Shown here: in pieces, positions 10,905-25,090 of the stretch
Numbering within the stretch: the first letter of the stretch is position 1
How the letters are laid out: every line of letters starts with the position of its first letter
Assembly (NCBI GenBank): GCA_963924555.1
Contig: OZ004585.1
Coordinates: forward strand, 2,803,488 to 2,867,487
Reading direction: 5' to 3'
Length of the DNA: 64,000 bases
Source of the DNA: Crambe crambe
Lineage: Eukaryota > Porifera > Demospongiae > Poecilosclerida > Crambeidae
Program-made: the position numbers and the translations under genes
The notes under the pieces: model-generated
Database searches by the model: none
What the model was told of the DNA's origin: nothing
What the model saw: only the letters and a program-made list of their open reading frames with translations

Positions 10905-13413
10905 GCTTGCAGACTGCCAAAGTTATAGCTAGCTAGCTAGCTATAGCTAACTATAATATACTAACAATTTCAGCAGACCTCATAAGTAGCCTAAATTAAT
11001 AGCTCGGGGGTGCAAGGAAGTCCCCCAGCCTCCCCCCGCTAAGATTGAAACTTCTGGATGAAATAGAAACTATTCTGAAGCTAGATTTCAGCACTATAAT
11101 ATAACTAGTCATACCAAAATATTGAAAGTTTTTTTCTTTTCTGTTAGTTTTAAGTAGCTATATTTTTCCACTGTAAAAATGAAAGTATATACTGCAGACC
11201 TATAATGTGTGTATTGGGACTTTTAGTGTGCATTGTGTGTATTGAACGTGCATAGTAACGCTTCTGTATTTACGATGTATAGCTTTGTGCATTAGTATGA
11301 ACATAGACTAAAGTTGAACAAATTAATGACTGTCCAATGGTCTCACAAACCACACCCATTCTTTCCTGAACGAGAGAACAGGTGTGGCTTGCAAGACTAG
11401 GGTAGGGTGAATCACAGGGGGGGGGGGGGGGGGGGGGTGCACTCATGCCCCCTTTTCTAGCTATGATAAATAATGTGAACACACACCCAATAGTTCCACA
11501 TGATTGGACATGTACAAAGTTATCAACTGCTGACATTCAATCAGAAGTCAAGAGTTAGACTCATTGTTTAAGATAGAACCTACATATGGCAAGCAGGGCT
11601 ATTCTGAACAGCGGGTAATTCTGAACAGCTCAAATAAGTTCTAAGACTTCTGAGCTCAATGTTGGTGGCTATAATGGTAGCTTTCCAAATTGAGATCATA
11701 AGCTTGAGGAGTTTTGACCATTCAGAATAGCCCTGCCGTTCGTAATAGCCACGCTTTACCTTATAAACATACTAGCTACCTACATGCACATACCCCCCAC
11801 AGATTTAAGCTAAGAGGAGGTATAGGCTCAAAAATTTTCCTGGGAAACAGACCCCCTAGATGGTGCACTTCATAAATATCCCAAAAGTCTGTGTACGGAT
11901 CTGCAAGTGCAGCAAGGTTGTTCACCAAACTTTTATTAATATAAAAGAAACAAAGTAGCTACCATATGTGTAGCTAGCAGAACCATGCAAAAACACCAGG
12001 AAAGTGATGATGGGATGACTTGAACTGAGCAAGATAAATGAATGTGAGTACATCGCATAGGTGCCATTGGTTTTGAAGATGCAAACCAACCATACCCACT
12101 AACCTCACCCATTATTATTATGTCAACATCAACAAATGACAGGGTCACAGCTTTAGTAATTCTGTGAGCAATTCCTCAGCCAGTTCATAATCTCAAGCTA
12201 ATAGCAATTAGCTTATTAAATGACACTCATTACCAGATCATGAACTTCCACGGAACATGGAGGCAGATCTGTGCGTGAGCTCAGCGAAGTGAAAGTGTTG
12301 TATGAACCACATTGGCCAGCGTATCATTTCGGGCCAGAGAGAAACCCACTTATGAGCAATATGCTTACTGACCAACTGAGTAGTGAAGTATGAAGACTGC
12401 AATGCTGTCTTTATAAAGGACATTGCATTATTTCTGGTATTCTAAACATGTAGAAGGGAAATTTTCTGCTTTTAAGCACACCTTTTTGATAAGGAATCCT
12501 CGTCTGCCATCTACCATAATAATAATGATAAAAAGATGCTCACCTGGTCACCTGGAAGTGGCACTGGAATGCAATGTAGCCAAGGGTGCATCAAGCCGCG
12601 AAGCGGTGAGAGGGCATGCAACTGCCAATGCTCTATACATGGACAGCATAGTGTAAAATGTTAGCTTAGCACATGTTAGGCTCTGTCCGCATATGTCTGT
12701 TTACTGTAGCTAAATAATTTTTATAGTAACAATTTACATTTCACCGTCTACACTACTTGCATGCCCTCTCGCCACTTCACGGCTCAATGCACGTACCCTT
12801 GATGTAGCTACAGTTCCAGAAAAGAGAGTGCTGAAGATTCTTCTGTTGAGAACAGTTCCACGGACTGCAATGCCTTTTATCATGCACAAGTTTTGTACTA
12901 ATGTTTGGGAGACCTAATCCATATTAGCTAGCTTCTAATGATAGTGCAATTCGCAAGTAAGTGCATGCACAGTATAGTACAGGTGATTGTCAGTAGCACG
13001 CGCACGTACGTGGTAGAGAGACCCTTTACCAGATAAACTAAAAATTGTTCTTTCGGGAATAGCTAATAAAAAAAGAGTTTATTTTAAGCACAGTTGGCTC
13101 CTTAAAAGTATTGGAGTAGCTGGGATCATTTCTCCTACCAAACATGATGATATTTCTTGGAGCACTGCAAAAGCCTCACCTCCAGAATTTATCGTCCAAA
13201 GAGAGTGCATCAACCATCAGTTGTATACTTTGCTAGCTATACATAGTTATGTGCATGCAGTTATAATGGTACAATGAAGGATAATTATTCATATCAAAAC
13301 AAATTTCACTCAGAGCTATAAAGTCGTTTAATAGCTACTAGCTAATCTTATAGCTAATATATCTAGGTAAACAAAAGTTCATTTTCCAATCATTAGAGTT
13401 ACATTCTCCCACT
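10905..13413. repeat. Upstream arm of the duplicated block, copy 1
   Basis: From 10918 onward this is nearly collinear with 26823-29700, and more loosely with 22200-24600. It contains a poly-G run at about 11418-11438 that is only a short G run in the copy at 27319. Small open frames here are not conserved between copies as protein, so I treat the stretch as non-coding. Confidence 0.7.
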
Positions 13414-14192
13414 TCATGCGACAGCTCTGATTTCATTCAAATTTTTAATCTTTTTATAAAAGTCGTATGCTGAATTCAGTGCCAAAACGATCTTGGCAAT
13501 GAGAGCAAGGCCATCTGTTGCAAATGCTGCAATAAGCTGTGCGGTAATCAATGCTCCAGCCTTTATCCAATCCCATGTGCTCATATTTGAACACAGACTT
13601 TTGATTATTTTCCACAGAATGCCAAGGGAAAAGGTATCCTTCAAAAGATAAAAGAGAGCTTTTGCCTGAGGCACTATCTCACGATTCCACGAACTTTTCA
13701 CAAGCCTTTCTAAAAACACTGGATGATTCGAGTGCCTCCACAACTTCAGTGGTTGTTTTTTAAAGCACTGCATTGGATGTGGGTACTTTCAAACCAATGA
13801 CTGTGAAGATAAGCATCACTCCTTCAATTACGATACTGGCCATTTGTACATACCAAGAATAATCAGGATTGTCTCGGATGGTCATAAACTCAGTGCCATC
13901 TGTGAACGTAAACTTTGCCATTTTGGGGGTAACTTCACCCCTGTAAGTGGCCATCTTTAGTCCTTGGTCAATGGTATCTAACTTGTCTTGATGCAAGCCT
14001 AGTTTAGTAATGTCTTGACCATTGAGTTTAAGTTTTTCACCTTGAGTAATTTCATCTTCAGCAACTCGTCTAATTTCCGCGATTATTTCGTCCTTTTTGG
14101 GAATATCAGCATTGAGCTTTTGAAAACATTCGGGGTCATTCTTTTGAATATATCCCAACACTTCATCCACAACCTTCTTAAGTAGCTGCCAT
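13414..14192 (-). pseudogene. Broken paralog of the 29800-30603 gene
   Basis: Aligned to the intact copy it has three lesions. An 11-bp deletion after codon 4 turns MAAT into a stop. A T-to-A change makes TAA directly after SNAVL, where the intact copy has AAA. A 14-bp deletion between two TTGCCTGAG repeats shifts the frame before QAKALFYLLKD. Most remaining codons are unchanged, so the inactivation looks recent. Confidence 0.85.
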
Positions 14193-15084
14193 TTCTGAGA
14201 GAGACTTGAAGATAAGCTTTTTAGGCTGAATCCAGTCAATGTGATAAATCTTTGCCAGAGTTCTGCTTTTATATGTTGCTACAGGAAGTATAATCCATGC
14301 ATGCTAGGTTGACCTCCATGCAAGTGGTCTCTAAGCACAACGTATACTGGAATGGAATGGAATGGAACAATTGAAGTGACCTATGAACTCTTAAGACATT
14401 TTTTACACTTTTTTATACATCCAGATCTAGCTGTGGATAAGTGCATGAAAATAATGTGGTAGCCTCCCTACTTGTCTGTTTTATTTTTAATTATGCATAG
14501 TCCTATCTATTGGGGAGCTACAACTGGTTATTCAATTGTGTATGCTACTCCAGCCACTCCATACTCTACTATCTGGTTTCAGTATGTACTGCATTGAGGG
14601 CTGAAATAGGGTACGGCAATAGCCATATGCCGGAGACTCTGGCCATGAGTGCATGCAAGCGTTATAGGGTTCTCTGGCCCCTCTTTCCGAAAACTCTGGA
14701 TCAGCCCCTGACTCAAGTTTGGGAAAAGAAGAACTTTCTTTTTACTACACTATAAAAGAAGCCGCCTTCAAGTCTCGAAGGTGTTGAGCTTTACTTGAGC
14801 AGGTGAATAGTTGCTAGTCGCTTTTATGAGAGTTGATACACATGAAATCCTTGTTTGGTTACATCATGCAGTTGCATGATTCTTTGCTCTTTAGTACTTA
14901 GCTACCCTTCTAATGATCATTAAGTTGTTTACTGTTTGGAATTAGAAAATCAAGCACGATTTCCTCATATTCAGTGAGGCAGTCATGAAACTCGGTTAAC
15001 CAACTTGAGTGATTTATTTTTTACAGAGTACATTAAACCTCTAGGTATATTTCTTGGTATAGGTTTCATGTCCATAACTTTCTA

Positions 15085-15416
15085 AGGACTCTGTATAGAA
15101 AAGGTTAAACATCTAGGTAAGTCCCGCCTCAATGTCAGAAGGTAGAGTAGAGTAAAGCAGTGCACGGTCACAAGGTTAAACCTCTAGGCAAGCCCCTAGT
15201 TTCAGCCCTAAATGCAGTCTGAAATCAGAAAGTAGAGTAAAGCTGTGGTCACATGCATTATAGGTTAGTTTCAGCCCTCAATGCAGTCTGTAAAGCAGTG
15301 GTCACATGCACTATAGAAAGGTTAAACCTCTAGGCAAGTCCCTAGTTTCGCACTATAGAAAGGTTAAACCTCTAGGCAAGTCCCTAGTTTCAGCCCTCAA
15401 GCTCAATGCAGTGGTC
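15085..15416. repeat. Minisatellite, copy 1
   Basis: Degenerate tandem units of about 60-100 bp built on GGTTAAACCTCTAGGCAAGT, CCCTAGTTTCAGCCCT and GGTCACATGCA. The array in the other block copy (31318-31868) has more and more regular units. Confidence 0.75.
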
Positions 15417-15539
15417 ACATGCATTAATTCCAGTCATTAATTTTAGAGAACTAGATACATGTATAATATGTACCATGTGTGTAGCTGACAGGTTTCACTA
15501 GGAGTGAGACAGTACACACATTACACATCATTCCCTATC

Positions 15540-15561
15540 AGAGAGTGCGGTAGCACTCTCT
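15540..15561. repeat. Dispersed 22-bp palindrome, copy 2
   Basis: Perfect 9-bp stem AGAGAGTGC / GCACTCTCT with loop GGTA, preceded by ATC. Confidence 0.65.
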
Positions 15562-15997
15562 AGTCCAGAACGGGCGTGGCTTCTCTCATAGAACAATACG
15601 ACTCTCTGTATCTCTTAGGCTGGACTAAACTGCTTACATCTAGAAAACAATGCAGACGATGATGATATGTCCGCTCAAACTCATCCAGAACAGCATCAAC
15701 AATTGGCACCAGCCGCTGTCTAAATATCTTCTTAGCAGGCTGTAACTCCATGATCCTTTCACATACGACAATCAAATTCATATCAACTTGTACAGTTATA
15801 ACCACATATTGTGCTTTTACTTTATCCACACTCCAAAATAATCAGTCATATCGAACGACTTTTCATTATAAACGATACTATGTCAGCCATTTTAAAATTA
15901 AAATGACACCATTTGCACATGCGCCTGTCACTACCATGTGCACGTGCAAGGCAACATTAATTTTTACAGCGAGCAAGCAAGTATTTTATAGAGCCAA

Positions 15998-16430
15998 TAT
16001 TCATTTGTGCTTCAACTCCTTAGATTTGCTGATGAGTAATGTAAGTGGCAGGCAGCTGCATACATAAAAAGCTTACCACAAAGCACTTAGATAAGCCTAA
16101 GCCCAGAGAGGCTATAGAAATCAATATAGTAATTGCAATTGGAGCATGGCATTATGCATGTGTAGGGTGCTATTATATATGTACGCTGGGGTATTTTAGA
16201 GTGTATAGACCTAGGGTGTGTTCGTGTAACATATTCAATTGGCAAGCGAAGCAGTTGGTGAAAGTCATTTGTACTTCAACTTCTTAGATATTGCAGTGGT
16301 GGTGGCAGCTGCTTACACAGGAGGCTGTATAATTAAAGACAATCACTTTGGTAAGCCTAGGCCCCTGTGACAAAAGGCTGTAGAAAACAATCTAGCTTGA
16401 TTACAATTGGAGTATGCGCTATTTTGCACA
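15998..16430. repeat. Diverged tandem duplication, unit about 270 bp
   Basis: 15998-16175 and 16266-16430 share ordered words: CATTTGTGCTTCAACTCCTTAG with CATTTGTACTTCAACTTCTTAG, then GGCAGCTGC, then TAAGCCTA, then ATTGGAG. Related pieces occur near 36420-36480 and 40800-40920, so this is a dispersed repeat family. Confidence 0.55.
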
Positions 16431-16642
16431 TGCCAGTATTTTACCCTCAGGGCTTGTCGTATGTACGTAAGCTTACCATAGCCACTATCCAGTTTGTACA
16501 CCATAGAGAGGGGCTCGCTTCACTCGCGATTATATATATTTTTTACAATTTCAATAAGTCATGACCTGAGAGTCAGCTCGCTCGCTGAATTATTCAAAGG
16601 AAGTAAAGATCATAATTATAAAAAGTAAACAAACAAGTGAAG

Positions 16643-16909
16643 GGAAAAAAATTAATGAAAAAGGCCAAGTAGGGTTAGTCTATACTTTTACCTGTAGTTG
16701 TATCAAAATTATGCTGCCTTCAATAATAATCTTCCTAAACCAAGCAAAACACTTTTTACACTGACACGAACAATTAAAGCAGCTTGCAGTGATGTAGGGA
16801 TTATTATTGAAGGCAGCATAATTTTGATGTTTGTTCACAGAAACTGCTAGCTATAGGTAAAAGTACAAACTATAACCCTACATGGCCTTTTTATTTAGCA
16901 TAAATTTTC
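16643..16909. mobile_element. MITE with inverted ends
   Basis: The left arm (AAGGCCAAGTAGGGTTAGT, then ACTTTTACCTG, then ATGCTGCCTTCAATAATAAT) returns inverted on the right at 16797-16905. A truncated relative sits at 26345-26530, exactly at a duplication breakpoint. Confidence 0.75.
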
Positions 16910-19533
16910 ATAATATAGCTATAATTGTTATAGCATGCCTTCAAGGGCTGCGTCAGCCCGAGGGCAAAGGTGATAAATTACATACTGCCTGAGATAAAGT
17001 AGGCAAAGACTGTCAACAAACCAATTCACCATCCATAAATTTCCAGGGCTGATATAAAGCATCTAGACAGGCAGGCCTAATACATTCCAGGAAACAGTTG
17101 TTACATAGAGATGTACCAATTAGATATGTAATAAAAGTAGGCACTTCATATCAACTGTCTGGCCTTTGAAGTAGCCACAATGTACTAGAATTAAAACTGG
17201 TGGCTTCCCTTTGATATAGCACTCAAATTAAATTATCACTAGCTATGGCTGAAATGCAATTCTCTCTGTTATTACTACTAGATCATGCACTATCACTGAC
17301 TAACAGAAGGGTTCAGCCATTTTTTGTTGCTAGAATGTACTGCTGTGCTCTACACTATAATATTTGGCAGCTGGTTGAATCAACACCACAACTATAATAT
17401 TATCAGAGAAAACGATAGTACTCTCTAAGTAGGGATGGCATGGATTGCCCCATTGCACCAATACAAAGCATTTTTTTTTCATTATGCAGGAATGCTTCTC
17501 TTCTACTATCAACAACTCCTATCTTGAAGACAGAACACCTTCGACTCAAGTATGAAGAGCATAAGATAATTAAAGCAGTGTCATTTTACAGCGATTTCTG
17601 AAATCACTGGTTGTTCATCATCATCATCATCATCATCGTCGTCGTCATCATAATCATCAAACAACTTATAGAATCACGTGCACGGAGGTGGGGCATATTT
17701 ATAGAAAGCTAGCAGGTTGGAAAATGACGATTTATTTTTGATCAAAGGTAAAGGATTATAGCGCAGTCATTTCTGAATAAATTGGTCTGGTTATGAATCA
17801 GCAACTCTGATATAAGGTACTACAACACAAGGCCTTAAAAATGACAATCAACTGCTTCCTTTTGGCTAAAACCTCTGATGAACTGCATAGCTAAAATACA
17901 TGTCTGGAATGGTACTTCCTGTAGCTACTGTCTTAATTCTGTGATGTTTTAATTCTGGTGAATATATAAAAATTACATTGAAGTAATAATTATATGTCAT
18001 GTATTAATTTATTCCTCTGACTTTTGACCCTCTTCAGAGATGTGACCTCATTAATTTTAGGTAGCTAGCTAGCTATGTTTTGCTTCTTAGACAGACACCT
18101 CAACCTAGACAATTTTGATTAAAGCCTGATAATTCAGTGGAATAGCTGTAATTCGAACCAGCTGACATAATTCAGGTCTAGTATAGTGTTGGGTCATGCG
18201 AGGACAGTCCAGTACTAAAATAAGAGCAAGACTAGGAGCATGCCCTTGGGTGGAGTCTTACTGTCTTCTTAAATACTTATGCTGTAAAGGTGAATTGCAA
18301 TTATATAAGGCCAGATCCATTTAGCCTGAAAAATCTCCTTTTGTACTATCTTGGCCTATCATGGGAGTGAAGTAGGAATAGTTAGCTTGTATAGTTTGTG
18401 ATGGGTAAGGGGTTACTCGACTGAAGTTCACTCCCTTGTTGCTGAACCTTTTTGAACCGCACACAGCCATCCCTACTTCTCCTTTATATTTAGAATAAAT
18501 ATCTTTTCCCTTTACTTGTTCATCACCTTTTTTGATGTAAGCAGATAGCCATAATGAAAATATGGTACATGTATCTAGGATAATTGTAGTCTCAGAGATA
18601 CTAATTTCTATTGTTTATTTTATTATTATAGGCAACTGGATGCTGTGATCCTCGTGCTTAGCTATAAGTTACTTAGCGATAGAAAGCTACCATAATTAGT
18701 AGCTTGCTTAACAACTTGCCTATGTAGATTTGCATGGACTTACATATTATATTACAGTGTTATTAGTCATGCAAACTGCATGCTAGTAGCTAGTTAGGAC
18801 ATAATAGCTATAGCTACTCACCCCAGGAGAATTATTAACATCAGACACTGCATACATACAGACATCTTGCACCAACTTTTCCAAATGCTGAAAATTTTTG
18901 AATTATTATAGCTCTAAATCTGTGGATTCATGTACATGACCAGTAAATAAAGCAAGTTATGGTTTATGACCATTGTAGCCATGGACATCTGCCATGACAG
19001 CATGCATATTGCACTCAGTTTGAAGCAGAATAACAAGGCTTGTTGTTCTGCTGAGGCTTTGAGTGAAAGTAGAGAGTGAGGCAATTTCTGGATACTGCGA
19101 CTGCAGACACTCACGTACACATAGATCAACTTCGCTTTTGTTGAGTAGTTGCAAAGCAGTGGGATGTTTAATATATCGGAGTGATGGAGAACAGCCACCA
19201 TCGTGGATCTAGTCAGCCCCAACCATGACTTGATACATTTTATATCAAGGATATTTGCCTTCTTGATGCTGTGAAGAGGAGGAAGGGGGAGGAGGAGGAG
19301 GAGGAGGAGCTAGGAAAAAAATTCATGCGTCCACTTCTTCATATACTTTATACTTGAACTCCAATGACTCATGATTAGCTACAGGAGGATCCACGGGGGA
19401 TGGGCAACCTCCCCTGAAATTTCAAGTAAAGCAACTTGGCTGAGTGTAGCTACAACTTTTTAATAATTGTAGCTACTAGCAATTAATAAGCAAAATTGCA
19501 GGTGCACTGAGACCCTCCCCCCATCCACCCACC

Positions 19534-20501
<968 letters not shown>

Positions 20502-22187
20502 TTATGATCTACTACATGTTATAATAGTCTTCAGTCTATTTCTGAGTCTAATTAGTTTCTGTGGAAAGCATTTCCTCATAAAAATATATAAATAGAATAT
20601 AAGAATTAAGAATGCACAAACAAATGCTCCAAGAACAGTAAGAGGCGAACTATGTGTCATGAACAATCCACTCATATACCTGAAATGTTCTATCGAAAGC
20701 AGTGCAAAGCAAAGAGTATCAGATCTATTGTAGAAGTCTATTTTGTAAGGACGGAAAGTCCCAAATAGAATAGTAGCCATTAAAAGAGAAAGGAAATTAA
20801 CTACTTTAACGTGTAAAGTATTCCTTATGAATCCTGAAGTTAGATTCAGGAATCGGATCAGTAAATATACTCCAGCAAAGCAGCGATAGTCCAGTGTGTT
20901 GTTAGTTCCATTCTTGAAGCAGCCTTGAAAGTAGTCCATGAATATGTGAAGGTAATCCCAGCGAACTCTAGGAAAGCAACCAAGTAACTTCTGGAAGATT
21001 TTGATGGGATATACAAAGAAGAGAACCATTGGAAGGATATTAAAGACTATGAGAACAAGAACAGCTAGTATGAAGTAAGGTTTGTGTTCTTCACCAAGGT
21101 ATGGCACTGAAGCATTATACAGAGTAAATTGGGTAGTATTTTGTGCTACTAACAACGATCCATCATTTTCTGAAATTTGTGTATGACTCATGAGAGCATG
21201 ACTCGTATACAGGATTTTGGAATAAGACAAGATGAAATAAGTAGCAAATGCATTGATGATACCAGACTTAGCATCTTCAAAATGAAGGGAAGAGTATTTT
21301 TGAATGCAAGCTAGACACTTTTTGAATGGTTTCCACATAAGCACTAAAAGTTTGTAGTCTTTATCGTATAATTCTATGGAAATATACGTCAATATGATCA
21401 GCATCAGAGGATAGAATGCTATAATGTACTCAAAGGATAACACTTGTAGAGTGGAATAGTGATTGCTAATGCAGAAGGGAGGATAGACGTAACGAAAGAA
21501 ATCCAAATTCCAAGTACCTGCTATAGTTATGAGAAACAATGTCAATGACCTATGCTTATACACAGACAAACCTGGGTGAGTATTAATTCCATAGAGCACG
21601 AGTTGACTACAGCATATCACTGCATTCATGTGCGCTTCTGTTGCATAAAAATTGCAAAAAATGACTATCAGGAAGAAAACTGTTAATGGAGTCAGTGCTA
21701 AGGTGAAGTAAAGAAGCCATCCACGGAGAATCCCCAAGCATTCAGTACACTCATAGCTGTAGGACAGTACTGCAACTCCTTTTGATGAATTGTCACAATG
21801 GCTACACAGGAGACCATTGCGATTCAACCAGCCACAGGTAAAACTGTTTAAACTCTTTGAATCCTTTGGTTGTGGAATATATATTCTATCCACTGCCTGA
21901 CTATCATTAATATCTCTTGCATAAGGACACAGACCAACTACCACAACATCTCTGGATTTCTGATAGGTCATGCAAGATAAGGCTTGTAGTTCTACTCTCT
22001 TTCTTGACTCACACAATATAACTCCTCCAAGTTCACTGCCACACTCACATCCTCCAAGAGAGCTGATATGATACCATGTTGGACATATTCTATTTCTTTT
22101 TTCTTGGAGTAAATCCTGTGTAGAATCCAAACTCACTAGGGCCAGAATAACCAAGAGTTTGAAATAATAGAATTCAATTGGTTCCAT
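20502..22187 (-). CDS. Multi-pass membrane protein with Cys-rich ectodomain, paralog 2
   Basis: Intact 561-residue frame from ATG. Same layout as paralog 1: signal peptide, Cys-rich ectodomain to about residue 155, then seven or eight membrane spans with NLDFFRYVYPPFC, FILSYSKI and DYFQGCFKNGT. It differs from paralog 1 by scattered substitutions, a four-codon difference in the signal peptide (EFYY) and an extra C-terminal tail (RLKTIITCSRS) where paralog 1 has a stop. Flanks on both sides are also duplicated, so it arose by DNA-level duplication, not retrocopying. Function unknown; the position suggests a plasma-membrane protein. Confidence 0.85.
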   Translation of the reverse strand: MEPIEFYYFKLLVILALVSLDSTQDLLQEKRNRICPTWYHISSLGGCECGSELGGVILCESRKRVELQALSCMTYQKSRDVVVVGLCPYARDINDSQAVDRIYIPQPKDSKSLNSFTCGWLNRNGLLCSHCDNSSKGVAVLSYSYECTECLGILRGWLLYFTLALTPLTVFFLIVIFCNFYATEAHMNAVICCSQLVLYGINTHPGLSVYKHRSLTLFLITIAGTWNLDFFRYVYPPFCISNHYSTLQVLSFEYIIAFYPLMLIILTYISIELYDKDYKLLVLMWKPFKKCLACIQKYSSLHFEDAKSGIINAFATYFILSYSKILYTSHALMSHTQISENDGSLLVAQNTTQFTLYNASVPYLGEEHKPYFILAVLVLIVFNILPMVLFFVYPIKIFQKLLGCFPRVRWDYLHIFMDYFQGCFKNGTNNTLDYRCFAGVYLLIRFLNLTSGFIRNTLHVKVVNFLSLLMATILFGTFRPYKIDFYNRSDTLCFALLSIEHFRYMSGLFMTHSSPLTVLGAFVCAFLILIFYLYIFMRKCFPQKLIRLRNRLKTIITCSRS

Positions 22188-22532
22188 GCTTGCAGACTAT
22201 GCCAAAGTTATATCTAGCTAGCTACAATTTCAGCAGACCTCATAAGTAGCCTGAGCTTAGCTTAAATCAATAGCTTGGGGGGGGGGGGTGGGCTTGGAGG
22301 GGGGTGCAGGGAAGTTCCCCAGCCCCCCCTCCCCCCCAAGATTGAAACTTCTGGGTGAAATAGAATCTATGCTGGATTTCAGCACTAGCTATACAGTAGT
22401 CATATTGAAAGTTTTTTTCTTTTCAGTTATTTTTACTGAGCTACCTTTCAGTAACTATACATTTCTACTGTAGTGTATACTGCACAACTATACTGTGTGT
22501 ATTGGGACTTTTCTAGTGTGCATTACACATAC

Positions 22533-22632
<100 letters not shown>

Positions 22633-23740
22633 GAGCTGTGTATTGAGTGTGCATAGTAACGCTTCTGTTTTAGCTATAGCTAACGTAACTACGTAAGTTA
22701 AAAGTTTACACAATGTTAGCTACATCAAGCGCTTAGTATGAACATAAACTATATTAAAGTTTATGCATGGTATGAACTGCCCAATAGTCTCACAAACCAC
22801 CAAAGCGGGTGTAGATAAGTTGTTTGTTTTTTTTTTTGGGGGGGGGAGGGGGGGCTGAATATGCATGCATGAATGCATATAATGTGTGAAATGGCAGACC
22901 TGCATTATCTAGGGGGTCCGGGGCATGCTCTCCCGGGAAAATTTTGAATCTCAGGTGTTCTGAGATTGCTTCTGGTGTGATATGAGGTGATTATATCACT
23001 ATTCATTTACTATTATTATAACAGTACATGCACAATCAATTAATTAGTCAATAATGCACTACTAAAACATGTACTGTACAAGCTCAAATTAGTGGCCATT
23101 AAACACTACATGTACACAAGAATAAAACTAACCATTCCTTTACTTACAATTGCACAATGAGTTCATGCTAAATATTTGACAATAGCATAGTTTCATTCTA
23201 ATAATAGCTACTGTCTTGATCAAGGAAGAATCGCGCGATGACATTTGTTTGAGAGCTATTAAAAGGACAGGCTGGCATGGGCCCGCACATGGTAATGGGC
23301 ATGCACAGTGCGCTTTTATTACTAGAAATGCAAGGACATGTTGATCAAGCCTCTGCCCCCTAATACAATCCTGAACAGAATTTAGCCATATTGCAGCCAT
23401 AGCCATTTAGCTATAATTGTAACTTTTAAAATAGAGCTCATAAGCTTGAGGAGTTTTGACCCTAGCTACAGGTAGGCTGGGGAACAGACCCCCTACAGGT
23501 AGGCTCCTGGGGAACAGACCCCCTAGATTGTGCTCTTCACAAAATAGCTAGCAACGTACCCAATTTTCAACCGCAAACGTCTGTGTACGGACCTGCAAGT
23601 GGTTCACCACTTTTATTAATATAAAACAAAGAAAGTACCGTATGTATAGCTAGCAGAACCATGCAAAAACACTAGGAAAGTGATGAAGGGATGACTTTAA
23701 CTGAGCAAGTAAATGAATGTAAGCACATTGCATAGGTGAG

Positions 23741-24055
23741 GTGTTCATAGTAGAATTAACAGTCCCCTTCAACTCACTGAAGTCCATGAAGAAGGCCCAC
23801 GACATCAAGACTAACAAATATGAACTTCTTCTAAGTGACCTAGAGGCCCATGGCTATGCTTCTAAGTTCCTGGCAATGGAAATTGGGGCTTTGGGGCACC
23901 ACCAACCTGGAACTCTGTCCCGCAAACTGTTCCCTTCAATTAACAAAGGTCCATTTAAATCATTGTCTGCAGAGAAAATCGCCATCTCCACCTCCCAGAG
24001 TATTTTTATGGCTAGGAGCCTAGGGAGCTTGGAATGCTTCTCAACCCCTCCTTAA
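23741..24055 (+). pseudogene. LINE reverse-transcriptase C-terminal tail, fragment
   Basis: The frame contains VELTVPF, then a Lys-rich helix with NKYELLLSDLEAHGY and EIGALGH. This resembles the segment just after the reverse-transcriptase domain of non-LTR retrotransposons (the ELTVP...K...KY..L...G pattern). No RT core lies upstream, so this is a 5'-truncated remnant. The family is recognised by motif only. Confidence 0.45.
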
Positions 24056-25090
24056 TCATACTTGTTCATTATTTCATTTTACTCTTGCTATATTTAGCCC
24101 TTGCCGAGGTCCACAGTATCACATGGGTAGATGGTATTGGTTGTTCAGTGGAAGTTCATAATCTGGTAATTAATAAGTGTCATTTCATAAGCTAATTTGA
24201 TCTGAGGAATTGCTCAAAAGCTATGACCATGTCATTTGTTGATGTTGATAATAATGGGTGTGGTTAGTGGGTATGGTTGGTTTGCATCTCCAAAACCAAT
24301 GGCCTTGTTATCACCCACAAATACGATATCAGGTCGGGCTGAGGTCGTCAGAATATTCTGGGGGATGGTCGTTGGTGGATTATCAGTGGCCCTGCATCCA
24401 TCTAGGTCACCGTGCCATATAAGCGACTCCAGCTGGAAAGATGCTGTTGCAGGAATGACAGAATCTTCTGCAGTACACTAGCTATTACACGTAGCTACGT
24501 ACTGCAGAAGTACATCGCATCAGTGATTGCTGAACTCACGCACAGAGATCTGTGCATGAGCTCAGCGAAGTGAAAGTGTTGTACGTATCATTATGAACCA
24601 CATCAGATGGACAAAGCTCTAACTCCAAAAAAAACAAAACAAACAAAAACAGAATAATTGTGAAAGCTATACATGTAGCTAGCTACTTGATCTTAATAGT
24701 GGTTGGTCTAAAGGGAGGAACTGGAAATGAGAAAATAGGAAATGAATATGGCTATTATGAGTTGTGTAAAAAGTATAGCTATAGCTAGCTAGCTATTTAG
24801 CAGAGCAGCATTTTAAAAATCTTAATTGGCAAAAAAACAACAACAAAAAAACAAAACACATGACGTAAGGAATTTTTAGATGAATGGCTTAGAGCTCAGT
24901 GAGGCAGGATAGAAAAAAATGGTATATATGTAAGTGCATGACCCAGTGATTTCCATTTCCATTTCCTTCCAGTTCCTCCAACCTTAACATAGCTAGAAAA
25001 TCACCTCTTTGAGCTGAGTGTAGACTGCTGTATTGTTGTTCACCCAATTCACCTCTCTTCTCCAAGCAGGCAATGAGAGAAGACCCATCC

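Noticed and set aside
14510..14755. 81-residue + frame, repeated at 30910-31146
   Set aside because: Its repetition is explained by the block duplication; the copies differ in frame-neutral and non-neutral ways alike, and there is no recognisable domain.
15560..15829. 89-residue minus-strand frame as a gene
   Set aside because: It is plausible in composition but has no upstream exon, domain or paralog in the other block copy; left as a note only.
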